From positions 54,896 through 118,895 of the forward strand of contig NZ_JASSVM010000009.1 in NCBI RefSeq assembly GCF_030541005.1: DNA of 64,000 nt, written 5' to 3'. Under the pieces are notes generated by a model. It did no database searches, was not told where the DNA came from, and saw only the letters and a program-made list of their open reading frames with translations. The translations under genes were made by a program, and so were the position numbers. Shown here one piece after another: positions 38,764-47,572 of the stretch. Position 1 is the first letter of the stretch. The number at the start of each line of letters is the position of its first letter. The DNA comes from Marinobacter sp. SS5-14b. GTDB taxonomy: Bacteria > Pseudomonadota > Gammaproteobacteria > Pseudomonadales > Oleiphilaceae.

Positions 38764-40674
38764 TTAACGCAGGTTGATAATGGTCTGGGTTACCGCGTCC
38801 GAGGTTTCAATGGTCTTGGCGTTTGCCTGATAGTTACGCTGGGCAATGATCAGGTTTACCAGCTCAGCAGACAAATCTACGTTGGATTCCTCTACTGAAC
38901 TCGCCTTGATGGAACCCAGGGTGCCGGTATCGGGCGCACCAATGATCGGCTGTCCGGATTCAAACGTTTCAACCCAGGTGGTATCACCAACCGGTGACAG
39001 ACCATCGGTATTGTTGAAGGCCGCCAGCGCAACCTGCCCCAGGGACTGGGACTGACCATTGGTGTAGCGCGCAAAAATCACACCCTGGTCAGACACATCC
39101 AGCCCGGATAAACGACCTGTGGTATAGCCGTTTTGCTGCTGATCATTGACACCAAATGCCGCACCATACTGAGTGGTACTGGCAAGGTTCAACACAAATG
39201 CAGAACTGTTGGCCGGCTCCGGAATCGGGCTGACCACATCACCAGGATTCGCTGGCGGGCCGTCCGCACCGTTAGGATCACCGTTCGGGTCTTTCGGCAC
39301 CCAGTCGGTGATAATGATTTCACCGTTGGCATCCCCGTTGATCGATTCCAGCTGACCATCCTGATCAAACAGCGCCGTATAAGGCTGTTGGTCAGTCCCC
39401 GCTACCAGCTCGCCATCTATTTGCAGATAGACAGACCACTGGCTCTGGCCCACGCCGTTACCCGGCGAGGGGTCTTTGACAAAGAACTGGGTCATTTCGT
39501 GAGCATTACCCAGGCTGTCAAAGATCTCAGTAGACGTTGCGTGGTTATAGGTGCGCTGATCAATCGGATTGAATTCGTTGGTGATGGTAAACGGCGTCGC
39601 GTTGAACGCATCAACAAAGTTTGTACCCGTGCCCGGCGTAACATCCGAAACGGTACGATCCGTCGTAACCGCGACCTGGCCTTCGAACAGTGTGCCCGGA
39701 GGCAGGCTGCCGTCTCCATAAGCAACCGTCAGAGGCTCGCCATTACTGTGAATAATCCGAAGTCTCTCGACCGTGGGAGTCGCCGGGTCGTTGTCATCAT
39801 CGTAGTCGATAACATTCGCAGACACGGAGTTGTCGCCAGAATCATTAATAGCCTGGGCCAGCCCACTCAGTGAGGTAACACCTTCAACGTTGACCGGAAG
39901 CGGCGCCGTGCCGACAGTAATGCTGAACCGAAAATCCGCCGCGCTTGAAATATAGCCATCGGTCAAACCCGCATCCATAACCGCAGGCGTGGTCGCCGTT
40001 GCGGTAACACCCGGAGCCGCATCAATGGCGTTGGCAGCCTCTCGGGCGGTGGCAGTGGCCGGAATGACGGGAACCGGATAATTACCCGAACCGTCAGCGT
40101 AGACGATGGAGAAACTCTCGCCTCTCAACTGCCCAACGTCAATCGGATCAAAATCACGAATTCGACGCTCCAGCACTGACTGACGGGAATCCAGATTCAA
40201 ACTGGTTTCCAGACTGGTGGTTCTGCGCGGCGCCAGATTGTCGGTTTCTATCTGCAGATCGCCACGAATGCCGGACAGGTTGCCATCGTCGTCTGCAACA
40301 TAGCCCTGGGCTCTCATGTTCTGACTATTGACGATGAAGCCTTCCTTATCAATCCCGAACTGCCCCGCCCGGGAGTAACGGATCTCACCGCCGTTGTTCA
40401 GGATGAAAAAGCCATCCCCGTTTATGGCCATATCGAGACCACTGTCGGTGAAGCTGATATTGCCCTGCCCGAACGACTGCTTGACGTCCTGAACCCGAAC
40501 ACCATCACCGACCGGGTTTGTACCTGAGCTGAGAAACCCACTGGCGTAGAGGTCGCCGAACTGAACCCGGCTGCTTTTGAAGCCGACGGTACTGGCGTTG
40601 GCAATGTTGTTGCCGGTTACGTCCAGATCCACCGATGCTGCCCGAAGGCCACTCAAACCTGTATTAAATGCCAT
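38764..40674 (-). CDS. flgE: Flagellar hook protein FlgE (enlarged)
   Basis: 636 aa, well above the 400-470 aa common in gammaproteobacteria. N-terminus MAFNTGLSGLRAASVDLDVTGN, then NASTVGFKSSRVQFGDLYA; C-terminus ASSVEESNVDLSAELVNLII. The extra length lies at about residues 180-400, an insertion with a hook-IN-like segment (TSLSGLAQAINDSGD) and acidic surface loops (DYDDDNDPATPTVE). Polymerises into the hook. ATG 40674. Confidence 0.95.
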   Translation of the reverse strand: MAFNTGLSGLRAASVDLDVTGNNIANASTVGFKSSRVQFGDLYASGFLSSGTNPVGDGVRVQDVKQSFGQGNISFTDSGLDMAINGDGFFILNNGGEIRYSRAGQFGIDKEGFIVNSQNMRAQGYVADDDGNLSGIRGDLQIETDNLAPRRTTSLETSLNLDSRQSVLERRIRDFDPIDVGQLRGESFSIVYADGSGNYPVPVIPATATAREAANAIDAAPGVTATATTPAVMDAGLTDGYISSAADFRFSITVGTAPLPVNVEGVTSLSGLAQAINDSGDNSVSANVIDYDDDNDPATPTVERLRIIHSNGEPLTVAYGDGSLPPGTLFEGQVAVTTDRTVSDVTPGTGTNFVDAFNATPFTITNEFNPIDQRTYNHATSTEIFDSLGNAHEMTQFFVKDPSPGNGVGQSQWSVYLQIDGELVAGTDQQPYTALFDQDGQLESINGDANGEIIITDWVPKDPNGDPNGADGPPANPGDVVSPIPEPANSSAFVLNLASTTQYGAAFGVNDQQQNGYTTGRLSGLDVSDQGVIFARYTNGQSQSLGQVALAAFNNTDGLSPVGDTTWVETFESGQPIIGAPDTGTLGSIKASSVEESNVDLSAELVNLIIAQRNYQANAKTIETSDAVTQTIINLR

Positions 40675-40702
40675 GACTTATACCTCCTGGTCTGACACCG
40701 GA

Positions 40703-41380
40703 TCAGTTAATTTGTTTGACGTCAGACAGGGCAATGGAGCCCATGCCGGCCAGGTTCAGAGTGATCGAGCCACCTTTACCCAACGAAACGCTGTCTACAT
40801 TGGCACTGACCATCGTGCCGAGCTGTTCGGTACCGGATGGATAGCTACCCTGCGCAACAATCTGGTACGGGCCAGGCGGCAAAGGATTGCCGTTGCCGTC
40901 GGCACCGTCCCAGCGGAACGACACCACGCCGGCCTGACTGCTGCCCATATCAATCTGACGAACCAGCTCCCCGGACTGACTCATCACAGACAGCCGCAAA
41001 CCACCAGTGGAAGCAGGAACTTCAACGGTTCCGGTTATTTCACCTTTACCACCAAGAATGCCAACACTGGAAGGAGCCAGTACCGTTTTACCCACCATCG
41101 CGGAGGCCTGCAGCGCCTGGCTGGAACGGAACTGCCCTGCCACATCATCAACCGTACCAGTCAGGTTCTGCATTTCTTCCAGCGAACTGAACTGAGCGAG
41201 CTGCGAGATAAAGTCGCCGTTGTCTTGGGGTTCCAGAGGGTTCTGGTTTTTCATCTGGGCCAGCATCAGCTCCATAAAGGCATCTTTGCCGAGCTCACTG
41301 CCGCCCTGGGCTTTGTCGTCCCGCTGAATCTGATACTGGCTCAGCACGTCTGAGGCAGACGCTGAATTCACTGCGTTCAT
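40703..41380 (-). CDS. flgD: Flagellar hook cap/scaffold protein FlgD
   Basis: 225 aa. N-terminal FlgD motif FMELMLAQMKNQNPLEPQDN and FISQLAQFSSLEEMQNL; C-terminal Fn3-like and tudor-like domains (VSFRWDGADGNGNPLPPGPY). Needed as a cap during hook assembly and then discarded. ATG 41380; 19 nt after flgC. Confidence 0.96.
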   Translation of the reverse strand: MNAVNSASASDVLSQYQIQRDDKAQGGSELGKDAFMELMLAQMKNQNPLEPQDNGDFISQLAQFSSLEEMQNLTGTVDDVAGQFRSSQALQASAMVGKTVLAPSSVGILGGKGEITGTVEVPASTGGLRLSVMSQSGELVRQIDMGSSQAGVVSFRWDGADGNGNPLPPGPYQIVAQGSYPSGTEQLGTMVSANVDSVSLGKGGSITLNLAGMGSIALSDVKQIN

Positions 41381-41399
41381 GGTTATCTCCTCACCTTAA

Positions 41400-41849
41400 T
41401 TACTGCTGACCCAGTGTCAGAATGCGCTGCATCATGGATTTAGCGGTGTTCATGATGTCGACATTCATCTGAAAACTGCGGGATGAAGACATCATGTCGG
41501 CCATTTCTTCCACTACGTTCACGTTGGGGTAAAACACATAACCGTCTTCATTGGCGGCAGGATGATTCGGCTCATAGCGCATCTGCAGCTCTGCATCGCT
41601 TTCAACGATGCCCTCAACCCTCACACCGGCACCTGGCCCCTCGGAAGACCCGGCGCCAAAACCTTGCTGATCAGGATTGAGCATGGATTGCTGAATCGCG
41701 GCGAACACCGGCTTGCGGGCACGATATGTGCCTTCTGTGCTGGAACTGGCGGTTTCAGCATTGGCAATATTCGATGCGGTGGTGTTTAGCCGCAGGGACT
41801 GCGCGGTCATGCCTGAACCTGCGATGTCAAAAATGTTACCCAGTGACAT
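41400..41849 (-). CDS. flgC: Flagellar proximal rod protein FlgC
   Basis: 149 aa. N-terminus FDIAGSGMTAQSLRLNTTASN with IANAETA; C-terminus YPNVNVVEEMADMMSSSRSF. Proximal rod component. ATG 41849; 31 nt after flgB. Confidence 0.96.
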   Translation of the reverse strand: MSLGNIFDIAGSGMTAQSLRLNTTASNIANAETASSSTEGTYRARKPVFAAIQQSMLNPDQQGFGAGSSEGPGAGVRVEGIVESDAELQMRYEPNHPAANEDGYVFYPNVNVVEEMADMMSSSRSFQMNVDIMNTAKSMMQRILTLGQQ

Positions 41850-41880
41850 GACAATCTCCTTTAATCGTAATTGGTGCGGC

Positions 41881-42279
41881 TTACTCGCCCTTGATGGCTT
41901 TGGTCAGGCCTGAAAACTTGCTGCTGAGAAACTGAAAGCTGGCCTGATAATCCATGGCATTGCGCATAAAGCGGCTCTGCTCCTGCTGAGCATCCACCGT
42001 ATTGCCGTCAACTGAAGGCTGATGCGGATTGCGGTATAGCAGCTCGCTGTCGCCACCGGCGCTGGAGGTGTCCATATGGGCGCTGTGGGTTGTCGCCATT
42101 CCGAAGCCGCTCATGGAATCCTGAGCCTTCTGCATCATTGCCTGGAAGTCCACATCCCGTGCTTTGTAGCCAGGGGTATCCGCATTCGCCAGGTTATTCG
42201 CCAGGACTTCTGCACGCTTAACACGACCTTGCAGAGCCTGCTCGTGAATGCCCAGTGCGCTATCAAATGAAATTGCCAT
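41881..42279 (-). CDS. flgB: Flagellar proximal rod protein FlgB
   Basis: 132 aa. N-terminus MAISFDSALGIHEQALQG followed by ANNLANADTPGYKARDVDF; C-terminus NAMDYQASFQFLSSKFSGL. First gene of the flgBCDE unit, with a GGAGG ribosome-binding site and a sigma-54 promoter 76 bp upstream. flgA, flgM and flgN, often just upstream in Pseudomonas, are not in this window. Confidence 0.96.
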   Translation of the reverse strand: MAISFDSALGIHEQALQGRVKRAEVLANNLANADTPGYKARDVDFQAMMQKAQDSMSGFGMATTHSAHMDTSSAGGDSELLYRNPHQPSVDGNTVDAQQEQSRFMRNAMDYQASFQFLSSKFSGLTKAIKGE

Positions 42280-42354
42280 TACTGCCTCCGGAAATCTGCA
42301 CCGGCCGCTGAGACTGCTCTCGGATTTGCCGGTATTGCGTTCTGAAGGTGTTAA

Positions 42355-42370
42355 AGCAAGTGCAGTGCCA
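42355..42370 (-). promoter_or_regulatory. Sigma-54 promoter of flgBCDE
   Basis: Minus strand TGGCACTGCACTTGCT matches the -24/-12 consensus TGGCAC-N5-TTGCW fully. It lies 76 bp before flgB. Implies control by RpoN and a FleQ-type enhancer-binding protein. Confidence 0.88.
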
Positions 42371-42375
42371 AAATT

Positions 42376-42400
42376 GAAAAAGCCTGCTGGGGCGCAGGCT
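42376..42400 (-). terminator. Terminator upstream of the flg promoter
   Basis: Stem AGCCTGC/GCAGGCT with a 6-nt loop, followed on the minus strand by TTTTC. It lies between the nitroreductase gene and the sigma-54 promoter and would insulate the flagellar operon from upstream transcription. The rest of the 217-bp gap shows nothing else I can assign. Confidence 0.65.
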
Positions 42401-42496
42401 GGAGAAGAGATTGGTTAAATTTCGGGCGGCAATGCCAGGCGCAGTTGAACCAGAGCGGCAAGCTGTTTCCTCACGCCGCCTTCAACTCACCAACAC

Positions 42497-43078
42497 TTAA
42501 ATGGGCCAGGGGTTCGACAGGCCGGGGCCGGCCCAGTCTTCGACATAATCCGAACATGCCGGGCGAGGCACTTCAGGTTTTGCCGAAGCCACGGTACCGG
42601 TATAAAGAAAGCCGACAATGGACTCCCCTTCCGCCAGGCCAAGCCCCTTGAGCACTGCCGGGTGATAAGCCACGGCACCGGTACGCCACATAGCGCCGTA
42701 CCCTGCGTCTGAGAGAGCAAGCGATAACAGTGTCATGCCAGCCGCTGCAGACATGACCTGCTCGATCTCCGGCACTTTCGGATGAGGCCGCGGAGTGGCA
42801 ATGCCAACAATAACCATGGGCGCCCTGAGTGGTGATTTTCTGGCTTTTTCCTGCTCCTGATCCGAAGCGCCCTCCGGGCACGTCGCCGCAAAGAGTTCAC
42901 CCAGTTCCGCACGGGCGATGCCTTCTACAACCAGGTAGCGCCAGGGCCTCAACAAGGCATGATCCGGCGCGCGGGCGGCACATTTGAAGGCCAGATCAAG
43001 CACGGCTTTGGGTGGAGCTGGCGCCTCAAGCCTGGGCTCGGAAGAGCGGTCCAGAAGAAACCGGGTTATTGCATTCAT
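42497..43078 (-). CDS. Nitroreductase family protein, YdjA type
   Basis: 193 aa FMN-dependent oxidoreductase of the small YdjA class (E. coli YdjA 183 aa). The FMN-phosphate region is near the N-terminus (AARAPDHALLRPWRYLVVEG), with the dimer/FMN segment IEQVMSAAAGMTLLSLALSDAGYGAMWRTG and a C-terminal GLGLAEGESIVGFLYTGT. Physiological substrate unknown. The ATG at 43078 begins the conserved region; an in-frame start 17 codons upstream is possible. Divergent from the cyclase gene. Confidence 0.85.
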   Translation of the reverse strand: MNAITRFLLDRSSEPRLEAPAPPKAVLDLAFKCAARAPDHALLRPWRYLVVEGIARAELGELFAATCPEGASDQEQEKARKSPLRAPMVIVGIATPRPHPKVPEIEQVMSAAAGMTLLSLALSDAGYGAMWRTGAVAYHPAVLKGLGLAEGESIVGFLYTGTVASAKPEVPRPACSDYVEDWAGPGLSNPWPI

Positions 43079-43230
43079 AAACGCTCGCTGTTCATTCGCT
43101 TTAAAGAGTAACCACCACACTCCGGCCACTCTGATGAATTGTGGGTTCTACGTAATACTGTTAATCTTTGGTCTTAGTCGCAACCAACAATTAAAACACC
43201 CTGCAGCAGACCATGAGCGATCCGCACTAT

Positions 43231-43256
43231 GTTTCACAACGCCGTTTCACAACGCC
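43231..43256. repeat. 13-bp tandem direct repeat upstream of cyclase gene
   Basis: GTTTCACAACGCC occurs twice head to tail, ending 52 bp before the cyclase start codon. It may be a duplication or a pair of regulator sites. Confidence 0.75.
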
Positions 43257-43308
43257 GTAATACGGAGTTCATCCCTGCTCGGAAATCCAGTAAGGGTCCG
43301 ATTCTGAA

Positions 43309-44748
43309 ATGATGAGCGCTCCGGCCGAACTACGCAATGCTACTGGCACCGCCGGTAAAGTAGTCCACAGTGACGCTTACGATCATACCGTTGCCATTCC
43401 GCCCATGCCGGATTATAACGGTCGCATCCTGGCCTACACGGCTACTGCTGCCATTATCGTCACCGGTGTTCTGCAAGATATTTTTGACCAATGGCTGCTC
43501 TGGATTGTGGCCGGCGCACTGATCTGGCCGCACATCACCCACCTGCTGACCCGCCGCACCTTTTTAAGCCGCTCTCCCCGTGTTCGGCAAAAAATGTTGT
43601 TGCTCGACTGCATAATCGGCGGCGGCTTCATTGGTTTGATCGGCCTGATTGCCATTCCTTCTGTGTCCATAGTGCTGATGCTGATGTTCAGTTGCCTGAT
43701 TGTAGGCGGCGTCCGGCAATGGCTGTTTGGCACAGCACTGACGGCCGCATCACTGGCGGCCACCGTAGCCACCACCGGCACGGCAGAAAACTTCCAGTCT
43801 CCACTACTCACCAGCATTGTGTCCATTGGGGCCACCGGCATCTACATCTGCGTAACCGCCTATTATTCGCACGTACAGGCCCGCGCGCTGCTGTATGCCA
43901 AGACTCAGATTCAGAACCAACGTGAGCAGTCAATCGCGCTGTCCCACAAGCTTTCAAAGTACCTTTCGCCCCAGGTGTGGCAGTCTATTTTTACCGGGGA
44001 ACGCGATGTCCGGCTGGAAACCCAACGCAAGAAGCTGGCGGTATTTTTCTCGGACATCAAAGGGTTTACCGAACTGTCTGAAGAGATGGAACCTGAAGCG
44101 CTGACCGAGCTGCTGAACCACTACTTCAACGAAATGTCGGAGGTCGCCTTAAGATACGGCGGCACCATCGACAAATTCGTCGGCGACTCGATCATGGTAT
44201 TTTTCGGCGACCCCACCAGCCGCGGCCAACGCGAAGACGCCTTTGCCTGTGTATCCATGGCCATCGACATGCGCAAGCACATGAAGATCATGCGCCAGAA
44301 GTGGCGTAGCCAGGGCATTAAAACCCCGCTGGAAATACGCATGGGGATCAGTACCGGCTATACCACCGTGGGCAACTTCGGCGCGGAAAACCGCATGGAT
44401 TACACCATTATCGGAAAAGAGGTGAATCTCGCCAGCCGCCTGGAGTCACTGGCCGAAGCCGGCGAGATTCTGGTGTCCTATGAGACCTTCTCTCTGATCA
44501 AAGACCGCATCATGTGTCGGGACAAAGGTGAAATCACCGTAAAAGGGTTCGCCAAACCCGTACCGATTTACGAGGTGGTGGACTTCCGCCGGGACATGGG
44601 GCCCAACCGAAGCTTCATGGAGCATGAGCACAGCGGCTTCGCCATGTACCTGGATTCGGACAAGATCACCGAGCGCGAGCGCAGAACCATTCTTTCCGCG
44701 CTTGAAGACGCCGCAGACCGCCTGCGACAGGAAGACGACGCCGAATAG
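43309..44748 (+). CDS. cyaB: MASE2-class III adenylyl cyclase, CyaB-like
   Basis: 479 aa. N-terminal membrane domain (~residues 35-190, about six helices) with MASE2-like WPHITHLLTRRTFLSRSP, then a class III cyclase domain (~240-430). Catalytic residues are present: metal aspartates in FFSDIKGFT and KFVGDSIM, adenine-selecting lysine in TIDKFVGD and aspartate in RMDYTIIG, and asparagine/arginine in VNLASRL. This is the architecture of Pseudomonas aeruginosa CyaB (463 aa), which makes cAMP for the regulator Vfr. Two adjacent ATG codons; no clear ribosome-binding site. No operon partner. Confidence 0.9.
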   Translation: MMSAPAELRNATGTAGKVVHSDAYDHTVAIPPMPDYNGRILAYTATAAIIVTGVLQDIFDQWLLWIVAGALIWPHITHLLTRRTFLSRSPRVRQKMLLLDCIIGGGFIGLIGLIAIPSVSIVLMLMFSCLIVGGVRQWLFGTALTAASLAATVATTGTAENFQSPLLTSIVSIGATGIYICVTAYYSHVQARALLYAKTQIQNQREQSIALSHKLSKYLSPQVWQSIFTGERDVRLETQRKKLAVFFSDIKGFTELSEEMEPEALTELLNHYFNEMSEVALRYGGTIDKFVGDSIMVFFGDPTSRGQREDAFACVSMAIDMRKHMKIMRQKWRSQGIKTPLEIRMGISTGYTTVGNFGAENRMDYTIIGKEVNLASRLESLAEAGEILVSYETFSLIKDRIMCRDKGEITVKGFAKPVPIYEVVDFRRDMGPNRSFMEHEHSGFAMYLDSDKITERERRTILSALEDAADRLRQEDDAE

Positions 44749-44763
44749 GCTCGCCTTGCCTAT

Positions 44764-45582
44764 CTACTGTCGAACCAGCCTGGGCCCCGGGCCATCCTCA
44801 GGACTGGTGCTGCGCCAGGGGTTGATATCCAGCCCACCTCGCCGGGTGTAGCGTGCACAAACCATCAGTTCTTTCGGGTGACAATGCGTCATCAGATCCG
44901 TAAACAGGGTTTCCACACAATGCTCGTGGAAATCCTGCTTCTGACGAAAACTCACGATGTAACGCAGCAGCCCTGCCCGGTCAATTGCGGGCCCGGTGTA
45001 GCGGATGAGCACCGTCGCCCAGTCAGGCTGCCCCGTCACCGGGCAATTACTTTTCAGCAAGTGTGAGCAAAGCTGCTCAGTGACTTCCGGGCCTTCAGCA
45101 ACCAAAGACGTCGCAGAATACTCATACACCACATCAGCAACCGTCTCGTCATCGATCAACTGATAGCCTTCAGGCCGGCCGATTGCAGGTTCGGATTCAT
45201 CGACACTCAGCAATCGCACATCCACCGCTGCGCCGCAAACGCTTGAGAGCTCCCCCGTTATGGTGCCCGCCACCTGTTCCCAGGAAGAGAAAACGGCCTG
45301 ATTCAGCGAGTTCAAATACAGCTTCAGGGATTTACTTTCGATGATCGCCGGCGAGGCCGCCGGAAAACGGATTTCTGCCCAGGCAACCGCAGGCACGCCA
45401 CCAGGCCGGAGCCAGGAGATTTCCCAGGCCTGCCACAGGTCTTCGCCAAACCAGGGCCACCGACCATCATCAAGCCCGATACGCCGGCGGTTTTCATCAC
45501 GGGCCACCGGGAACAGCAGCGAGGGATCGTACTGATCCGGGTAGTCGCTGGACTTGCCCAGCGGAGCGTTATGCAAAGCCAT
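44764..45582 (-). CDS. queF: NADPH-dependent preQ0 reductase QueF (long form)
   Basis: 272 aa, the bimodular YqcD-type QueF as in E. coli (282 aa). Reduces the nitrile of preQ0 to preQ1 in queuosine synthesis. QueF motif ESKSLKLYLNSLNQ; active-site cysteine in SNCPVTGQPDWATV; C-terminal FHEHCVETLFTDL. Starts 18 nt after the ABC permease stop on the same strand. Functionally linked to queA and tgt at 28-31 kb. Confidence 0.95.
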   Translation of the reverse strand: MALHNAPLGKSSDYPDQYDPSLLFPVARDENRRRIGLDDGRWPWFGEDLWQAWEISWLRPGGVPAVAWAEIRFPAASPAIIESKSLKLYLNSLNQAVFSSWEQVAGTITGELSSVCGAAVDVRLLSVDESEPAIGRPEGYQLIDDETVADVVYEYSATSLVAEGPEVTEQLCSHLLKSNCPVTGQPDWATVLIRYTGPAIDRAGLLRYIVSFRQKQDFHEHCVETLFTDLMTHCHPKELMVCARYTRRGGLDINPWRSTSPEDGPGPRLVRQ

Positions 45583-45600
45583 AGAAATACCGGAACCCTG

Positions 45601-46374
45601 TTAGTGGCGAATACCCTTGCCCCGCGCCAACATGCGCAAGGCAATGGCCGTCAGCAGAACAATAAATATGACAATCATACCAAGCGAGACAAACGGGTTA
45701 ACATCCGAAACACCTAGTATGCCGTAGCGGAAGCCGTTCACCATATAAAGAATGGGGTTGGCCAGCGAAACGCCCTGCCAGACGTCCGGCAGCAGATCGA
45801 TGCTGTAGAACACCCCGCCCAGATACGTCAGCGGCGTGAGAACAAACGTAGGGACGATGGACACATCGTCAAACTTGGTGGCCAGCATGGCATTGATAAA
45901 CCCGCCCAGCGAAAACAGCGCCGAGGTAAGGAACACCGTTACCACAACCATCGGCAGGTTATGTATCGAAAGCCGGGTAAACGCCAGGGACAACAGCGTA
46001 ACAATCAGCCCGATCATCAGGCCCCTGGCCATACCGCCTACAACGTAGCCGGCCAGTATCGTCCAGTTGGGAACGGGCGACACCAGAAGCTCTTCAATGC
46101 TGCGCTGAAACTTCATGGAAAAGAACGATGACACCACATTGGAATAGGAGTTGGTAATCACCGCCATCATGATCAGGCCGGGAACGATAAACTGCATGTA
46201 GTCGAAGCCACCCATGTCACCAATACGGGAGCCAATCAGGCTACCGAAAATAATGAAATACAACGTCATGGTGACCGCAGGTGGCAACAGGGTCTGGGGC
46301 CATATACGGGTAAAGCGGCGAATTTCGCGCAACACAATGGTTTGAAAGGCTGTCCAGAGAGCCAGAGGCGTCAT
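45601..46374 (-). CDS. ABC-2 type exporter permease (YadH-like)
   Basis: 257 aa, about six transmembrane helices. ABC-2 family features include LREIRRFTRIWPQTLLPP at the N-terminus and GFINAMLATKFDDVSIVPTF and LTYLGGVFYSIDLLPD in the core. Closest described relative is E. coli YadH. Its ATG overlaps the stop of the ATPase gene (ATGA), so the two form one transporter. Substrate unknown. Confidence 0.9.
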   Translation of the reverse strand: MTPLALWTAFQTIVLREIRRFTRIWPQTLLPPAVTMTLYFIIFGSLIGSRIGDMGGFDYMQFIVPGLIMMAVITNSYSNVVSSFFSMKFQRSIEELLVSPVPNWTILAGYVVGGMARGLMIGLIVTLLSLAFTRLSIHNLPMVVVTVFLTSALFSLGGFINAMLATKFDDVSIVPTFVLTPLTYLGGVFYSIDLLPDVWQGVSLANPILYMVNGFRYGILGVSDVNPFVSLGMIVIFIVLLTAIALRMLARGKGIRH

Positions 46375-47321
46375 ACCCTCACCTCCCCGGTTGCACCGGA
46401 CACCCGGGCGTTATCTTCAACCATTCTCACGAACAGTTCCTCCAACCGGTTGGCCTTGGTGCGCATACTGATCACTTTGATCCCCTTACCTTCCAGTTCC
46501 ACGAACAGAGCATTCAGGCCCTGCCCTTTGGCAACATCAACTTCCAACGCGCCATCCCCATTGATCACACACTGGAAACCCGGCAATTCGGGAACAGACT
46601 CCAGCGGCGTCTCAGTATCCAGAACAAAGGTCTCGACACTCAGCTGCTGCAACAGCTCACGCTTGCTGGTGTGACGGATAATTTCGCCGTGGTCAATAAT
46701 GGCAATGTTGCGACACAGAGCTTCCGCTTCTTCCAGGTAATGGGTGGTCAGGATAATCGTCGTGCCATTGCGGTTGATCTCTTCCAGAAACTGCCACATT
46801 GAGCGCCGCAACTCGATATCCACACCGGCCGTGGGCTCGTCCAATATCAGCAGGCGGGGCTCATGCACAAGGGCACGGGCGATCATCAGACGGCGCTTCA
46901 TGCCCCCGGATAACATCCGGGACGGCGTATCACGCTTGTCCCACAGCCCCAGCTTTTTCAGGTATTTCTCAGCAGACACCCGGGCCTGCTTCAATGGAAT
47001 GCCGTAATAGCCTGCCTGGGTTGTGACAATATCAAAGACTTTTTCAAACTGATTGAAGTTGAATTCCTGCGGCACTACACCAAGGTTCAGTTTGGCGGCG
47101 GAAAGGTTGGTATCAATATCATTCCCGAACACCCTGACCGTGCCGCCGGATTTGTTCACCAGAGACGACACAATGCCCAGTGTAGTGGACTTCCCTGCGC
47201 CATTAGGGCCCAGCAGGGCAAAGAAGTCCCCCTCCCTGACGTGCAGATCAATCCCTTTCAGAGCCTGGAAGCCATCGCCATAGCGCTTCTCAAGGCCTTC
47301 GATTTCCAGTGCGTAGGTCAT
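46371..47321 (-). CDS. ABC exporter ATP-binding protein (YadG-like)
   Basis: 316 aa. Walker A GPNGAGKST, signature LSGGMKRRLMIARAL, Walker B LLILDEPTAGVD, H-loop LTTHYLEEAEAL, then a C-terminal accessory domain (from ~230). Pairs with the ABC-2 permease immediately downstream. The start ATG at 47321 (MTYALEIEGLEKRYGDG) fits the family; 41 in-frame codons upstream are not conserved and cross the intergenic region. Confidence 0.9.
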   Translation of the reverse strand: MTYALEIEGLEKRYGDGFQALKGIDLHVREGDFFALLGPNGAGKSTTLGIVSSLVNKSGGTVRVFGNDIDTNLSAAKLNLGVVPQEFNFNQFEKVFDIVTTQAGYYGIPLKQARVSAEKYLKKLGLWDKRDTPSRMLSGGMKRRLMIARALVHEPRLLILDEPTAGVDIELRRSMWQFLEEINRNGTTIILTTHYLEEAEALCRNIAIIDHGEIIRHTSKRELLQQLSVETFVLDTETPLESVPELPGFQCVINGDGALEVDVAKGQGLNALFVELEGKGIKVISMRTKANRLEELFVRMVEDNARVSGATGEVRV

Positions 47322-47487
47322 AAGCCGAACCGTTATCAGTGAATACGCCGCATTATGGGCAAAATACGTTAGAGAGCTATTTGATTGAGGCAATCGATGA
47401 AAATTCAAGGCAGAGCTGGTGGTCATGCCTTGCATGCCAAACACGCAAACTGCGACAGGTTTCCCGATATACCACCGCCGCCCTCCC

Positions 47488-47493
47488 TATAAT
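47488..47493 (+). promoter_or_regulatory. -10 element upstream of the 374-aa lipoprotein gene
   Basis: A consensus TATAAT lies 80 bp before the lipoprotein start codon; no good -35 at the right distance (nearest TTTCCC). The 251-bp gap between the ABC ATPase gene and this gene has no other feature I can support. Confidence 0.4.
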
Positions 47494-47572
47494 GCGGTTA
47501 CAACAACTTACAAAAGCCTGAATCCGGCTCCCGGGTAGATCAGGTAAACGCGAAGGGATTGTACGATACACC

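Noticed and set aside
42280..42496. Search for flgA, flgM or flgN remnants upstream of flgB
   Set aside because: The gap is only 217 bp and holds a terminator and sigma-54 promoter; no coding remnant seen.
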